Shown here: in pieces, positions 52,239 through 62,600 of the stretch | How the letters are laid out: the number at the start of each line of letters is the position of its first letter | Numbering within the stretch: the stretch's first letter is position 1 | NCBI GenBank assembly: GCA_934343915.1 | Contig: CAKRIL010000003.1 | Span: 1-64,000 of the forward strand | Direction of reading: 5' to 3' | Length of the DNA stretch: 64,000 bases | Origin: an uncultured Lachnospiraceae bacterium | Lineage (GTDB): Bacteria > Bacillota > Clostridia > Lachnospirales > Lachnospiraceae | Notes under the pieces: model-generated | Databases searched by the model: none | Seen by the model: the letters and a program-made list of their open reading frames with translations, nothing else | What the model was told of the DNA's origin: nothing | Position numbers and translations under genes: made by a program

Positions 52239-52499
52239 ATGAACGAACTTGATACCAATACAAAATTAGCAATTATGAAGAGAATCGACGACTTCATCGA
52301 AGCTGAACGTTCCGAGCAGCCGGGTGTCCCTGACACAACCATTATGATGCCGGAGCTTAACCGCGTTGCAGAGGAATATTCCCTCGATACAGCCGACCTT
52401 TTCGTCACCTACCTCGACCACATCGCAATAACCAATAAGCGTGTAGCCCAGGAGGCGGAAGAGGAATTAGACTTCACAAAAATCCAGCGTTTTTATTAA
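52239..52499 (+). CDS. Small acidic helical protein, unknown function
   Basis: The 86-residue product starts MNELDTNTKLAIMKRID and is predicted mostly helical and acidic (EEYSLDTADLFVTYLDHI). No cysteines or membrane segment occur. A good ribosome site (GGAGG) and promoter make it a real gene. I do not recognise the family. It converges on the DegV gene. Confidence 0.75.
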   Translation: MNELDTNTKLAIMKRIDDFIEAERSEQPGVPDTTIMMPELNRVAEEYSLDTADLFVTYLDHIAITNKRVAQEAEEELDFTKIQRFY

Positions 52500-52507
52500 A
52501 ATATTAA

Positions 52508-53362
52508 TCAGCCATTGTTCTTATCAAAGAACGCAACAGCTATCGCACCCGGTCCGACATGCGTTCCTATCGCTCCGCCGACTGACATGATATCCAGCCT
52601 GTCGGCATGCTCCTGCCATATATGCGCACTATCAGCGATATATTTTTTCAAAAGCGTATCGTCGAGACCTGCATAGCCAAGATAATACGGCTTGGAGAAA
52701 TCAACACCTCCAGCCTTCTCAATCTGCTGTACAAGAAGATTGTTGCCCTGCTTAGAGCCTCTTGCTTTTCCGAGCATGACTACCTCTCCGCTTTCAATGG
52801 CAATAACCGGCTTGATTGACAGCATTCCGCCCACAATCGCAGCCGTCTTGGAGATTCGCCCGCCCTTCTTAAGATATTCCAATGTATCAAGGAGACCTAC
52901 AACACGGATATTTTTCTTCTCTGTATTGAGCGTGTCCACAATCGTGTCAATATCCGTCCCTGCATCCTTAAGTCTTATCGTGTATTCGACAAGTGTTCTC
53001 TCGCCTACAGTGACATTCTCGCTGTCAACCACATGTACCATATCCTCATAATCCACGGATGCGATGCATGCACTCTGATAGGTTCCCGAAAGCTTACCCG
53101 ATATAGTTATGACTATAACCTGTTCTCCTGCCTCACGCGCCTTCTCATACTGCTCCTCAAAAGCATATGGCGCAACCTGGCTTGTTGTAGGAAGCTCATC
53201 ATTTTCAATAAGCTTCTCATAGAATTCCCTGTGTGTAAGGTTCACACCGTCAAGATACTCCTCCGTCCCGAACCTTACATGCAGAGGCACAACAGTCACA
53301 TCACTTCTGTAATCCGCGGGCATATCCGATGCACTGTCGGTTATTATTCTTATCTTATTCAT
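52508..53362 (-). CDS. DegV family fatty-acid-binding protein
   Basis: The 284-residue protein shows the DegV pattern: ITDSASDMPADY at the N-terminus, LPTTSQVAPYAFEEQ near residue 57, SGKLSGTYQSA near residue 90 and KKGGRISKTAAIVGGML near residue 165. Family members bind fatty acids and in Firmicutes hand them to FakA kinase; no fakA is nearby. GGAG precedes the ATG at 53362. Confidence 0.92.
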   Translation of the reverse strand: MNKIRIITDSASDMPADYRSDVTVVPLHVRFGTEEYLDGVNLTHREFYEKLIENDELPTTSQVAPYAFEEQYEKAREAGEQVIVITISGKLSGTYQSACIASVDYEDMVHVVDSENVTVGERTLVEYTIRLKDAGTDIDTIVDTLNTEKKNIRVVGLLDTLEYLKKGGRISKTAAIVGGMLSIKPVIAIESGEVVMLGKARGSKQGNNLLVQQIEKAGGVDFSKPYYLGYAGLDDTLLKKYIADSAHIWQEHADRLDIMSVGGAIGTHVGPGAIAVAFFDKNNG

Positions 53363-53400
53363 CAATTTTCTCCAAAGGTTAATGTTATTTTAAATTATAA

Positions 53401-54627
53401 CTAATTTACATTCGCCGCGATAGTCTTTATAATATCAACCATCTTATCCATGGACTGAATGCATACATACTCATACTTGCCATGGAAATTATGTCCGCCC
53501 GTACTCAGGTTAGGACATGGAAGCCCCATATAGGACAGACGTGCTCCGTCCGTACCACCTCTTATCGGCTGTATAATCGGCTCGACACCGTTCTCCTTCA
53601 TAGCCTCCACCGCACGGTCAACTATATACATATCATTCTCAAGCTTTTCCCTCATGTTGTAATAGGAATCCTTCATATCGAGCGTCACTGTTCCCTCACC
53701 GTACTTGTCGTTGAGATATGCCGTAATCTTCTCCATTACAGCCTTACGTCCGAGGAACTTCTCCATATCATGGTCACGCACAATGTAATCAAGGTTCGCG
53801 TTCTCCTCATCCCCGTTCACCGCACACAGATGATAGAAGCCCTCATAGCCCTCCGTATGTGCAGGTGTCTCAGCCGCAGGAAGCATTGAATTGAACTCCA
53901 TCGCTATAAGCGCAGCATTCTTCATCTTATTCTTAGCTTCGCCCGGATGAATATTCTCACCCTTTATATGAACCTTGGCTGATGCCGCATTGAAGTTCTC
54001 GAACTCTATCTCACCTAACATACCGCCGTCAACCGTGTATGCATAATCAGCACCAAAATGCTCAACATTGAATCTGTCAGCACCTCTTCCTATCTCCTCA
54101 TCAGGAGTAAATGCTATACATATTTTTCCATGTGTGCTTCCATTACCCGCATTATCCGCTGCAATAATCTCTGCTGCCGCTGTCATAATCTCTGCAACGC
54201 CCGCCTTGTCATCCGCGCCAAGCAGTGTTGTTCCGTCCGTCACGATAAGATCCTGACCCACATAATTTCTAAGATGCGGAAAAGTAACCGTATCCATAAC
54301 CACACCGAGCTTCTCGTTCAGCACGATATCTGCGCCATCATATTCCCTGATAATTCTCGGCTTAATGTCAGCTCCCGACATTGCAGGTGCCGTATCCATA
54401 TGTGCTATAAAGCCTATGGTCTTCTCCTTGGCTGCCGTTGCAGGTATACTTCCATACACATATCCGTCAGCATCAACATGCGCATCCGCTACACCTATCT
54501 CCTTAAGCTCCTCCACAAGGGCTTTTGCAAGAACAAGCTCCTTTTCTGAGCTTGGGCAGCTCTCGCTGTTCTCATCGGATGTTGTCTCATAGCTCACATA
54601 TTTAAGTAATCGCTCATATGCTCTCAT
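53401..54627 (-). CDS. pepT: Peptidase T (tripeptide aminopeptidase)
   Basis: The 408-residue M20B metallopeptidase removes N-terminal residues from tripeptides. Metal and catalytic motifs are IGFIAHMDTAPAMSG near residue 73, LLGADDKAGVAEIM near residue 135, FTPDEEIGRGAD near residue 170 and a C-terminal STGGHNFHGKYE. The ATG at 54627 is preferred; a TTG two codons upstream is possible. A 517-bp gap with the 230-bp element copy B separates it from the next gene. Confidence 0.95.
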   Translation of the reverse strand: MRAYERLLKYVSYETTSDENSESCPSSEKELVLAKALVEELKEIGVADAHVDADGYVYGSIPATAAKEKTIGFIAHMDTAPAMSGADIKPRIIREYDGADIVLNEKLGVVMDTVTFPHLRNYVGQDLIVTDGTTLLGADDKAGVAEIMTAAAEIIAADNAGNGSTHGKICIAFTPDEEIGRGADRFNVEHFGADYAYTVDGGMLGEIEFENFNAASAKVHIKGENIHPGEAKNKMKNAALIAMEFNSMLPAAETPAHTEGYEGFYHLCAVNGDEENANLDYIVRDHDMEKFLGRKAVMEKITAYLNDKYGEGTVTLDMKDSYYNMREKLENDMYIVDRAVEAMKENGVEPIIQPIRGGTDGARLSYMGLPCPNLSTGGHNFHGKYEYVCIQSMDKMVDIIKTIAANVN

Positions 54628-54863
54628 AATCAAATTACCTCACATTCCGCCTTAATACGGCTTAATTAATCAAGGCTGTATACACAGCTATTTCAGTATA
54701 ACACAGTTATTTAAAAAAATCCATATGAATGTTACATATGTCACCAAGCCGTTCCTTGACAACTAAATACACATACGTTTTAAAATATAATTTGCAATAT
54801 ATTGATTTTCCTAGTATAATTTACTAAAATAGTATTTAGGTATCACTGCTTAGCTTTTTATGA

Positions 54864-55094
54864 GTATATCATGGTTATAATTATGCATATCAGCTCCGTT
54901 GTACGAAGCAAGTTGTTCTAATGACTCCGTAGGTTTTTCTTCTGCTTCCGCCATCGTTGCAAAATCAGCCCTCCATGGCTGTTTGCAACTCAGCCGGCAT
55001 CCATGCCGTCTGTGGCTGTACAGCACACAGAGTCCTAAGAACAACTACGCTTCTCCCAAAAGTCGTGATATGCATAATTATAACCATGATATAC
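54864..55094 (-). repeat. 231-bp inverted-repeat element, copy B
   Basis: The ends are a perfect 29-bp inverted repeat (54864-54892 and 55066-55094; outer bases GTATATCATGGTTATAATT). On the minus strand the conserved CGACTTTTGGGAGAAGC and GCTTCGTACAACGGAGC blocks of copy A recur at the same places. The second stem is AGTTGTTCT/AGAACAACT with GACTC/GAGTC. Hairpins are CGGCA-TGGA-TGCCG (55008-54995) and GTTGCAAA/TTTGCAAC with inner CAGCC-ATGGAG-GGCTG (54989-54956). Stem sequences differ from copy A, but pairing is kept. It fills most of the gap between pepT and the lipoprotein; the flanks show no clear target duplication. The 54634-54863 part holds nothing else I can identify. Confidence 0.82.
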
Positions 55095-55150
55095 ATATTA
55101 AAGTTGTGGCTTTATCATTATCTAATTTTACCTGAGAGGAAATCATATCT

Positions 55151-56332
55151 ATGAGACAATTTTTAAGAATATCCGCCATTGCAGCGGCTTCCGTCGTAAT
55201 ATTCGCGCTGTCCGGCTGCAACAAGCTGACATCAACCATTCCCGAGACAACATCCGGCATAGTCAACGAGACCTTAACTGAGATTGAGACCGTTGAAACT
55301 TCCGGTGAGAATCTCGTTAGCAATGATACCGTATCCAAAAGTACGGAAGATAATACGGAAGAAAATACGGAAGATGCGCTTCCATCTGAATCTGTTAAGA
55401 ACTCTGAGCAGACCACGGGTGAAAGTACTTCCTCATCATCCGAGTCTGAGACAGAAACAACCAAGGCTGATTCCAAGTCGGAGACCACCGGCACAAAGCC
55501 TGTCGTGAGTGAAACCACAACTCAGGCACCGGGCGAGAAGGCGACTGAGAAGACATCTGAAGCAGCTACCGAAAAGCAGACCGAGAAGACAACCGAGGCT
55601 CCAACACAGAAGCAGACAGAGAAGGCAACCGAGGCGCATAAGCACAGCTACACCGGAGCAGTCACGACCCCTGCGACCTGTGCAAGCGAGGGCGTGATGA
55701 CCTACAGATGCTCCTGCGGCGACAGCTATACCGAGACAATCGGAAAGACCGCGCACAGCTTCGGCTCATACACCTACAATAACGACGCGACCTACGAGTC
55801 AGACGGCACCGAGACCGCGGTGTGCTCCGTATGCGGTGAGCGCAGCACAAGAACAGCCGGCGGCACAAAGCTTGTACATGTGCACAGCTACACATCTTCC
55901 GTCACAAAGGCGGCGACGTGCTCCGAAAGCGGTGTCGTAACCTACACCTGCTCATGCGGCGACAGCTACACCGAATCCATTCCTATGACAGCCCACAGCT
56001 ACGGCGACTACGTCTATAACAACGACGCTACAACAGATGCGGACGGAACCAAGACTGCAACGTGCTCTGTGTGCGGCGCGGCAGACACGGTAACTGCCGA
56101 GGGCACCAAGAAGTCCCTGCCTAGCTGGTATGATGAGCACACACAGCAGCTTAATGTGGCAACAGGCGCACAGGATGATGGCTCACTTGAGGCTTACTTC
56201 GTAGCCGGGCAGTTCGACTGGACCGGGGTGTCCAACGGATGCTGGGATTTTGATTACAGTTCCACAGCTGATTACATTGGAACTTATTCAGAAGGAAGTA
56301 TTCTCCATGGATACCTGTATAAATGTAATTAA
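55151..56332 (+). CDS. Lipoprotein with two tandem zinc-ribbon-like repeats
   Basis: The 393-residue protein has a signal peptide with lipobox LSGC (Cys near residue 24). A long Thr/Glu/Lys linker follows to about residue 160, with repeats such as TEKQTEKTTEAPTQKQ. Two copies of an approximately 70-residue module come next (about 165-240 and 245-315). Each has HSYT, ATC, a YxCSCGDSYTE core and a final CSVCG, so each holds several Cys and His able to bind zinc. The end (about 320-393) carries WYDEHTQQLNVAT and two Cys. Function is unknown; surface attachment is inferred. GAGG lies upstream of the ATG. Confidence 0.78.
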   Translation: MRQFLRISAIAAASVVIFALSGCNKLTSTIPETTSGIVNETLTEIETVETSGENLVSNDTVSKSTEDNTEENTEDALPSESVKNSEQTTGESTSSSSESETETTKADSKSETTGTKPVVSETTTQAPGEKATEKTSEAATEKQTEKTTEAPTQKQTEKATEAHKHSYTGAVTTPATCASEGVMTYRCSCGDSYTETIGKTAHSFGSYTYNNDATYESDGTETAVCSVCGERSTRTAGGTKLVHVHSYTSSVTKAATCSESGVVTYTCSCGDSYTESIPMTAHSYGDYVYNNDATTDADGTKTATCSVCGAADTVTAEGTKKSLPSWYDEHTQQLNVATGAQDDGSLEAYFVAGQFDWTGVSNGCWDFDYSSTADYIGTYSEGSILHGYLYKCN

Positions 56333-56362
56333 AACACCATATATAAATTTAATACACACATT

Positions 56363-56403
56363 AAAAGACGTATGTAGACATGCTGCATACGTCTTTTGTT
56401 TTG
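56363..56403 (+). terminator. Intrinsic terminator after the lipoprotein gene
   Basis: A 12-bp stem (AAAAGACGTATG with CATACGTCTTTT) around an 11-base loop, followed by GTTTTG, lies 31 bp past the stop. Confidence 0.8.
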
Positions 56404-56512
56404 CTCCTCTGTCATATTCTATACGAACAGTTCTCACATAAATACTTTTCAGAGAGTATCTGTTATTTATTTCAACGCATTAATTCAATCACATAAGGAG
56501 GTCTGAAAAATA

Positions 56513-59500
56513 ATGAGTAAAAAAAGAAATTTGATAATCCGGCTATTCGCGCTGTTCATAGCAGTTGTTCTTGCAGTATGCAGTACAGGCGTTGAAAATG
56601 TTGCAGCGTTTTGGATTCAGGATGGAGCTGATGATGGAAACAGCAGCAATAAATCTACGGCACGAATGGACATTCAGCTTATGCACTGTAACCACAAGGA
56701 TACCCATTATCAGAACGGCTCACATATCAAGGACTTTACCGGTGATACAACCATCAAAAAATTCCCGGTTTATCCGCAGGTCAACGGCGACCTTACTGCC
56801 GGTACAGCGTTCTACGACAAGAACTGGTATGTCTTTGAATACGAAATGTCCTACACGGAAGGTGACAGCGTCGATTATGCTGTTGTTGTGCAGCCTTATG
56901 TCAATCACGCCAAGGACGGCGATACGAACGGTACCGAAGTCCACAACAGAATGTACTGGGTAGGAGAGTATCAGAATACCATCACAAATCTTAAGAGTGT
57001 GTACAGCGGAGCCGTAAATGAGACCGTGCCGGACAGCCTCTCATACTGGTGGAACTTCGAGAGTTCCTGTACCCCTTCGATTGACGCATCACTCAGCCAG
57101 CAGACATGGGAGTCCGTTGACAACATGACTAATCAGGACAAGAAAACATTTATCGTAAATCCCGACATAGGCGATAACGGAGCTAATGGTCAGCGCTATC
57201 TGTTCGTGCGAGAAGGAACGATTCTCAACGGCGAACCAGGCGACGGAAGCCACCCCGCATTCACAGGTCCGGGTATTCCGGCGTATTACGATACACATGT
57301 GTACGCTCTTATAGGGCTTGTATTTTACAGAACCTTAAACTTCGATGCGAACGGCGGAACACTGGCGGATGGTTCTGCCCTGAATATGCGTGTTTACAAC
57401 GGCAGCAACAAATGCAAGCTTTATACATGGTTTAATGATAAAAACAACAGAAAATGGGTCTCTGACATCAGTATAAGCCACCCGACTAATGCAAGCGGAG
57501 ACACATATATAAATGCGCCTACCCGCGAAGGCTACGACTTTCTCGGCTGGTTCGACAGCCCTGACGGCGGCATTCCCGTGTACGACACTGACGGCAATGC
57601 GGTGCTCACTTACACTGATGCGTCAGGCAACGTTGTAGCATCCCCGTATTTTGACAGTAACGGCAACTGGATATACCGCGGCAACGTCACGGCGTATGCG
57701 GGCTGGGTGGAAAAAGGAACCTACACCCTGCATTATGAGCTCGGCGCAACCAACAGCGGCGACCAGACTCCTGCTGACCAGACGGCTTATGTTGATGAGT
57801 CCGTAACCATAAGCTCCAAATCCGTCTCGGGCAGTGATTACATGATAACGTATGAGACCGGCACCAACAATGAGCACTCGGTAACGGATGCCTCCGGTGC
57901 ATTAAATCAGGTCAGGGGACGATTCACCCTGACGGGCTGGCTGATTGACGGGACGCTTTACAAGAAGGGGCAGACCTATTTTAAGGACGGTCTTAAGAAC
58001 GGCGATGTGATAACCGCAACCGGACAGTACGCCGACTACCGTTACAGGCTGCCGTCCGCAACAAGTGCCGGATACACATTTGAGGGCTGGTACGACAGCT
58101 ATGACCGTGACACCGGTACGTTCGGCACCCGTGTAGGAAGCGCGGGCGACTTAAAATCCATCGCTGCATCCGATAAATCGGTGAGCATAACACTGTATGC
58201 CAGATGGGAAAAGGACAACCTTATCCTGAATTTTGACTACAACGTTCCGTCCACGGCAAAGAACAGCCCGCTCGGGTATGTGCTTTCGGGAGCGGACACG
58301 ACGTCCAAGTATGTGCAGCTCGGCAATCCCATCGGCACACTCCCGTCACCGACGCTTACGGGATACAGCTTCGACAACTGGTCGTGGCGCACCGATTCCA
58401 ACATATACGTTCCTGAGAACACGATATACATGGAGACCTCACCTGACACGCTTTATGCCATGTGGAGCCCGACACGCTATACGATACGCTACGACTATGC
58501 AGGCGGTACGGCTCCGGCGGACAACCCGGACTCGGCAAATTACTATGACGTGCTGACGGTCACCGCACCGTCGCTTGCCGGGGCATCATTTGCGGGCTGG
58601 GAGATAACCGGAATGGACGGCAGCACGCACCTTCTGGATGGAACGAAAAGCACGGACGGGACCGCATACGGTGTGGGCTCCGGCAAGACATCCGTAAAGC
58701 TGTCCGGGCTCAGGAGCACCCAGGGCGAGGTTATGCTTAAGGCAGTGTGGAAGTACGAATCATACAATATCGTGTACGATTTCAACGACGGAAGCGCCTA
58801 CCCGGACGGCTCGTACCCGTCAAGCGCGAACGTGTGGGACATTTTTTACATAAGCAATCCCGTTGGTGGGAACGGCAGCGTCTTTGCGGGCTGGACGGTG
58901 TCCGGCATGGATGAGGGCGACCACATAGTGTGCGGCACGTCCGCATCAGGCACGCGCACATCGGGAGCCGGCAAGGGAAAGGCGTCCGGCACTGAGCTTG
59001 TGTGCCAGAACATGAGGTATTCAGCCGGAACGGTAGTGCTGACTGCCGCGTGGGAATCCCCGTACAGGCAGCTTACATTCGTCACGGACGACGGAACCAT
59101 GTCGGGAAGCTCCGTGCAGACGGACTGGACAATGAGATTCATCCGCTTCGGTGATGTCCGGTTCTCGCTGCTTAACAGATTCGAAACCGACTGGGGCAGC
59201 GATGTCCCGTACGTGTCAAAACGCGGATACACGTTCAACGGCTTTTTCACGGAAGCCGAAGGCGGAGAGCAGGTATTCAACGGACTGGACAGCACGTATG
59301 TGGGCAGCCGTCTTGTCAAAGGACTGTACTGGGCGGACAACGGCACATGGACAGGCCCGAGCCTCATTCTGTACTCGCAGTTCACGCCGAAGAATTACAC
59401 CGTAACGTTCAACTTAAACGGCGGCGTGTGGGCGGCTGACGGCTCGGGTGATGCAAAGTCGCTCGGTGTCACATACGACAGCACAAAGAACAGCAGGGTA

Positions 59501-59644
59501 TTCGACAGCAGCTCCGTATACAGAAAGGGCTACATATTCGGCGGCTGGAACACCGCTTCCGACGGGACCGGAGACACGGTGTACGATACGGACGGCAGAT
59601 GCACCGACGAAGGCGGCTACTGGTCGGACAATTACAGGGAATAA
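56513..59644 (+). CDS. Large secreted InlB B-repeat (Flg_new) protein, first of a pair
   Basis: The 1043-residue protein has a signal peptide (IIRLFALFIAVVLAVCSTG) and a unique region to about residue 270. Many InlB B-type repeats follow, recognised by YTxxGWY-like turns: REGYDFLGWFDSPDGG, SAGYTFEGWYDSYDRD, LTGYSFDNWSW, KRGYTFNGFFTEAEGG and RKGYIFGGWNTASDGTG. The last repeat stops at GGYWSDNYRE, before the final strand seen in its siblings, so the C-terminus looks cut. No LPxTG, choline-binding or GW anchor is present. AAGGAGG precedes the ATG. Base composition is richer in G and C than the flanking genes. Confidence 0.85.
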   Translation: MSKKRNLIIRLFALFIAVVLAVCSTGVENVAAFWIQDGADDGNSSNKSTARMDIQLMHCNHKDTHYQNGSHIKDFTGDTTIKKFPVYPQVNGDLTAGTAFYDKNWYVFEYEMSYTEGDSVDYAVVVQPYVNHAKDGDTNGTEVHNRMYWVGEYQNTITNLKSVYSGAVNETVPDSLSYWWNFESSCTPSIDASLSQQTWESVDNMTNQDKKTFIVNPDIGDNGANGQRYLFVREGTILNGEPGDGSHPAFTGPGIPAYYDTHVYALIGLVFYRTLNFDANGGTLADGSALNMRVYNGSNKCKLYTWFNDKNNRKWVSDISISHPTNASGDTYINAPTREGYDFLGWFDSPDGGIPVYDTDGNAVLTYTDASGNVVASPYFDSNGNWIYRGNVTAYAGWVEKGTYTLHYELGATNSGDQTPADQTAYVDESVTISSKSVSGSDYMITYETGTNNEHSVTDASGALNQVRGRFTLTGWLIDGTLYKKGQTYFKDGLKNGDVITATGQYADYRYRLPSATSAGYTFEGWYDSYDRDTGTFGTRVGSAGDLKSIAASDKSVSITLYARWEKDNLILNFDYNVPSTAKNSPLGYVLSGADTTSKYVQLGNPIGTLPSPTLTGYSFDNWSWRTDSNIYVPENTIYMETSPDTLYAMWSPTRYTIRYDYAGGTAPADNPDSANYYDVLTVTAPSLAGASFAGWEITGMDGSTHLLDGTKSTDGTAYGVGSGKTSVKLSGLRSTQGEVMLKAVWKYESYNIVYDFNDGSAYPDGSYPSSANVWDIFYISNPVGGNGSVFAGWTVSGMDEGDHIVCGTSASGTRTSGAGKGKASGTELVCQNMRYSAGTVVLTAAWESPYRQLTFVTDDGTMSGSSVQTDWTMRFIRFGDVRFSLLNRFETDWGSDVPYVSKRGYTFNGFFTEAEGGEQVFNGLDSTYVGSRLVKGLYWADNGTWTGPSLILYSQFTPKNYTVTFNLNGGVWAADGSGDAKSLGVTYDSTKNSRVFDSSSVYRKGYIFGGWNTASDGTGDTVYDTDGRCTDEGGYWSDNYRE

Positions 59645-59669
59645 TTAAAAACTGATTCAGGAGGATACA

Positions 59670-62600
59670 ATGAGACTTAATAAATCCTTTTTAAGAAAAA
59701 CCATGGCATATGCACTTACCCTTGCCGTCACGGTTACGTCGGCAGGCTTCGGCGGCGCGGCTCTTCCGTGGAACACGCATGCGGTTTCCGCGGAGGAAAA
59801 GCCGGGCTACCATCTTGAATCGTCTGAGCAGGATTACACATATACCATTGTAAGGAATGAAAATGAGAGTGCTTACGGTGCATGGGGCTGCTGCGGAGTA
59901 CAGGCAGGAGTATCGTGGTACGGAGCTTACGGCGCTGCATACGGCTATTATGACTACAAGGACGAATGGCACACCACCGGAGGAGAGGTCACAACCCTTA
60001 ATGACAGCCATACCTGTCCTTTATGCGGGGCGCACGCGTCCGTAGGCGACAAGTGGGGACAGACCGACGGCACAAAACCCGTCCATGAGACAGTCAGCAG
60101 CTGGGTTCCGAACAACTACACCATAACCTTCAATCCCAATAACGGACAGGGGGCATTCACACGTCAGGTGACATATGACTCAGGAAACGGAAGCACCGGT
60201 GTAAGTGCCACATGGACCGGCTATAAGCTTCAGGGCTGGTACACGGGAACCAACGGCACGGGCGAGATGGTGTTCGATGCCTCCGGAAACGCCGTAAACG
60301 GCACATACTGGTCGGGCAGCGGAGGCTCAGCCGTATGGAAGGGGCTTAGCGGAGTCTCGCTTGCCGCCTTCTGGAAGGTGGACACTTTTACGCAGACCCT
60401 CTATTTTTACAAGGACGGCGTGCCCGATTCGGGCAGGACAAGGACCTACGACGTTACCTACGGCAGCACTTTCTGCGCATCGGACCACATAAGCGACTCG
60501 ACCTTCGAGCACTGTCATTACACGGGAATCAGCAGTGCGCAGTGGACGGTCACAAAGGCCGCGTCCGCCAACGTCTACTACGAGAGCGACGTGCAGATAG
60601 TTGATTACAACGGAAACGGAAGCACCGGCGGTCAGATGGCATCCGCGTCCGCCGCATACGGCACGGCTGTGACCGTTGCCGCCAACGGCTTCACACGTCC
60701 GGGCTACACCTTTGCGGGCTGGAACACCGCTTCAGACGGGACCGGCACCTCATATGCGCCCGGCTCCTCACTTACGGTGTATCCGCCGAGCCACAACGAC
60801 AGGCTCACGCTCTATGCCATATGGAAGGACGTGACCGCCCCGACCGTAACGGTCACCCCGGGCAGTGGCACGTCATGGGCGCTGAACACCGGAATAGTGA
60901 TAAGCGCAGCAGACAACGGTGCCCTTAAGGCAGACAACTCATACCAGTACTGCGTATGCACCGGTGCCGACGCGCCGGACGGCACATGGCAGACCTACAC
61001 TAACAACCAGCGGCTTACAATCGGCACCGGGCTGTCCGGAACATACTATGTATGGGTGAAGGCCGTGTATGATACGGCGGGAAACTGCTCAGGCACGTCC
61101 GCATACCACAGGTTCGGTCCGTATTATTTTGACAACGCCGCACCTGACATAAGCAGGGTTGCCGACACCTACGGATGGTACGAGAACAGAGCGGTGCTGA
61201 ATTTTGACATACCGGATACAGAGTCCGGGATAAAGAACATCTCACTGTACGACGTAAACGGCATCCTTTTAAGCGACATCACCGGCACAAAGAGCTTCAG
61301 CTTCGACACCGTCGGGGTGAATGTGTACAATCTTGTGGCAAGCGATAATCTTGACAACACGGTATCCAAGGCTTTTGTCGTGAAGATAGGAAAAAATACG
61401 GCTGAGTCCTCAGCTTCCAAAGCAGTCTGGGTGTGGGTTAATAATCTCTCCGTGCATGCAGTGTGGCTGCCTGTCTCATACACGGTTCGCTTTGACAGCA
61501 ATGACTCGGACGGCGGCTCCCCTGCTTATGGCAGAATGGATAACATGACACTCACCTTTGGCAGGGAATACACCCTCCCCTCCAACGCTTTTTCGAGGAA
61601 AGGCTATACTTTCACTGGGTGGAGCACTTCTTCAGACGGTTCCGGAAGCTTCTACAAGGACTGCGCCGTGATTAAAAATCTGTCATCTGAAAGCAATGGC
61701 TTTATCACTCTCTATGCAATATGGAAGGATAATTCCGCCCCCGTAATAAATGTCACTCCCAACAAGACATATAATCCTGACACAGACAACAATGCAGTAA
61801 AAAGCGTAGATATATCAATAAGCATCATCGAAACCGGCTCAGGGCTCTCTCCGGACAACCTTTATGAATACGGCTTTTCATCAAGTTCACTGTCCCCTCC
61901 TGTCGACTGGGAGGTATATGCGCTGCCGCAGGACTTAAAAGCTTCGGGTACTTATTCTTCAGCTGAGTCCCTTGACGTGACGCTCCCAGAGCTTGGCGGC
62001 ACGCAGACAGGCTATTACTATCTGTGGATAAAGCAGGTAAAGGACAATTTCGGCAATCTTTCCACAAGCCCCGATTCGCTTGCCTGTGTTGATTCATGCC
62101 ATGTGTACGGAATATATGCCTTTGACAATACCGCACCGACAGGAATGGTAAAATACATAGAGAATAATTATACGCTTGGGCTGTATGACACTCTGCCCTC
62201 CGGCAATCCTTATGCGGTAATGTCAATATACGATGCAGCTGACAATATGGCAGGAATATCTCACTGTACTCTTGTCATATATGATTCCGACAACCCGGAG
62301 AATTTTACAGAGTTTGACTTCGAGCAGGATAACGATGTCTATATCTGCCGCTTCAATCTCTATACCTGTCTTGATGAACCGGAGAATATCGGGCATGTCG
62401 GAATGTATGTAAAGGCGGTCGACAAGCTTGGGAATGAAGCAGCAATTCCCATAAAAAGCTACGATTTCGGTACGCTGCAAAGCGGGAAAGCCATATGTGC
62501 TGACGATATCGGCTTCTCTATATGCAGTCCTGCTTCCGAGCTCCCCTCTTTTCACCCTGACGGGACATCCGAAAACTATATCTATAAAAGAGATGCATTC

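Noticed and set aside
54850..55044. Small minus-strand reading frame through element B
   Set aside because: It starts on a TTG without a ribosome site and lies within the hairpin element.
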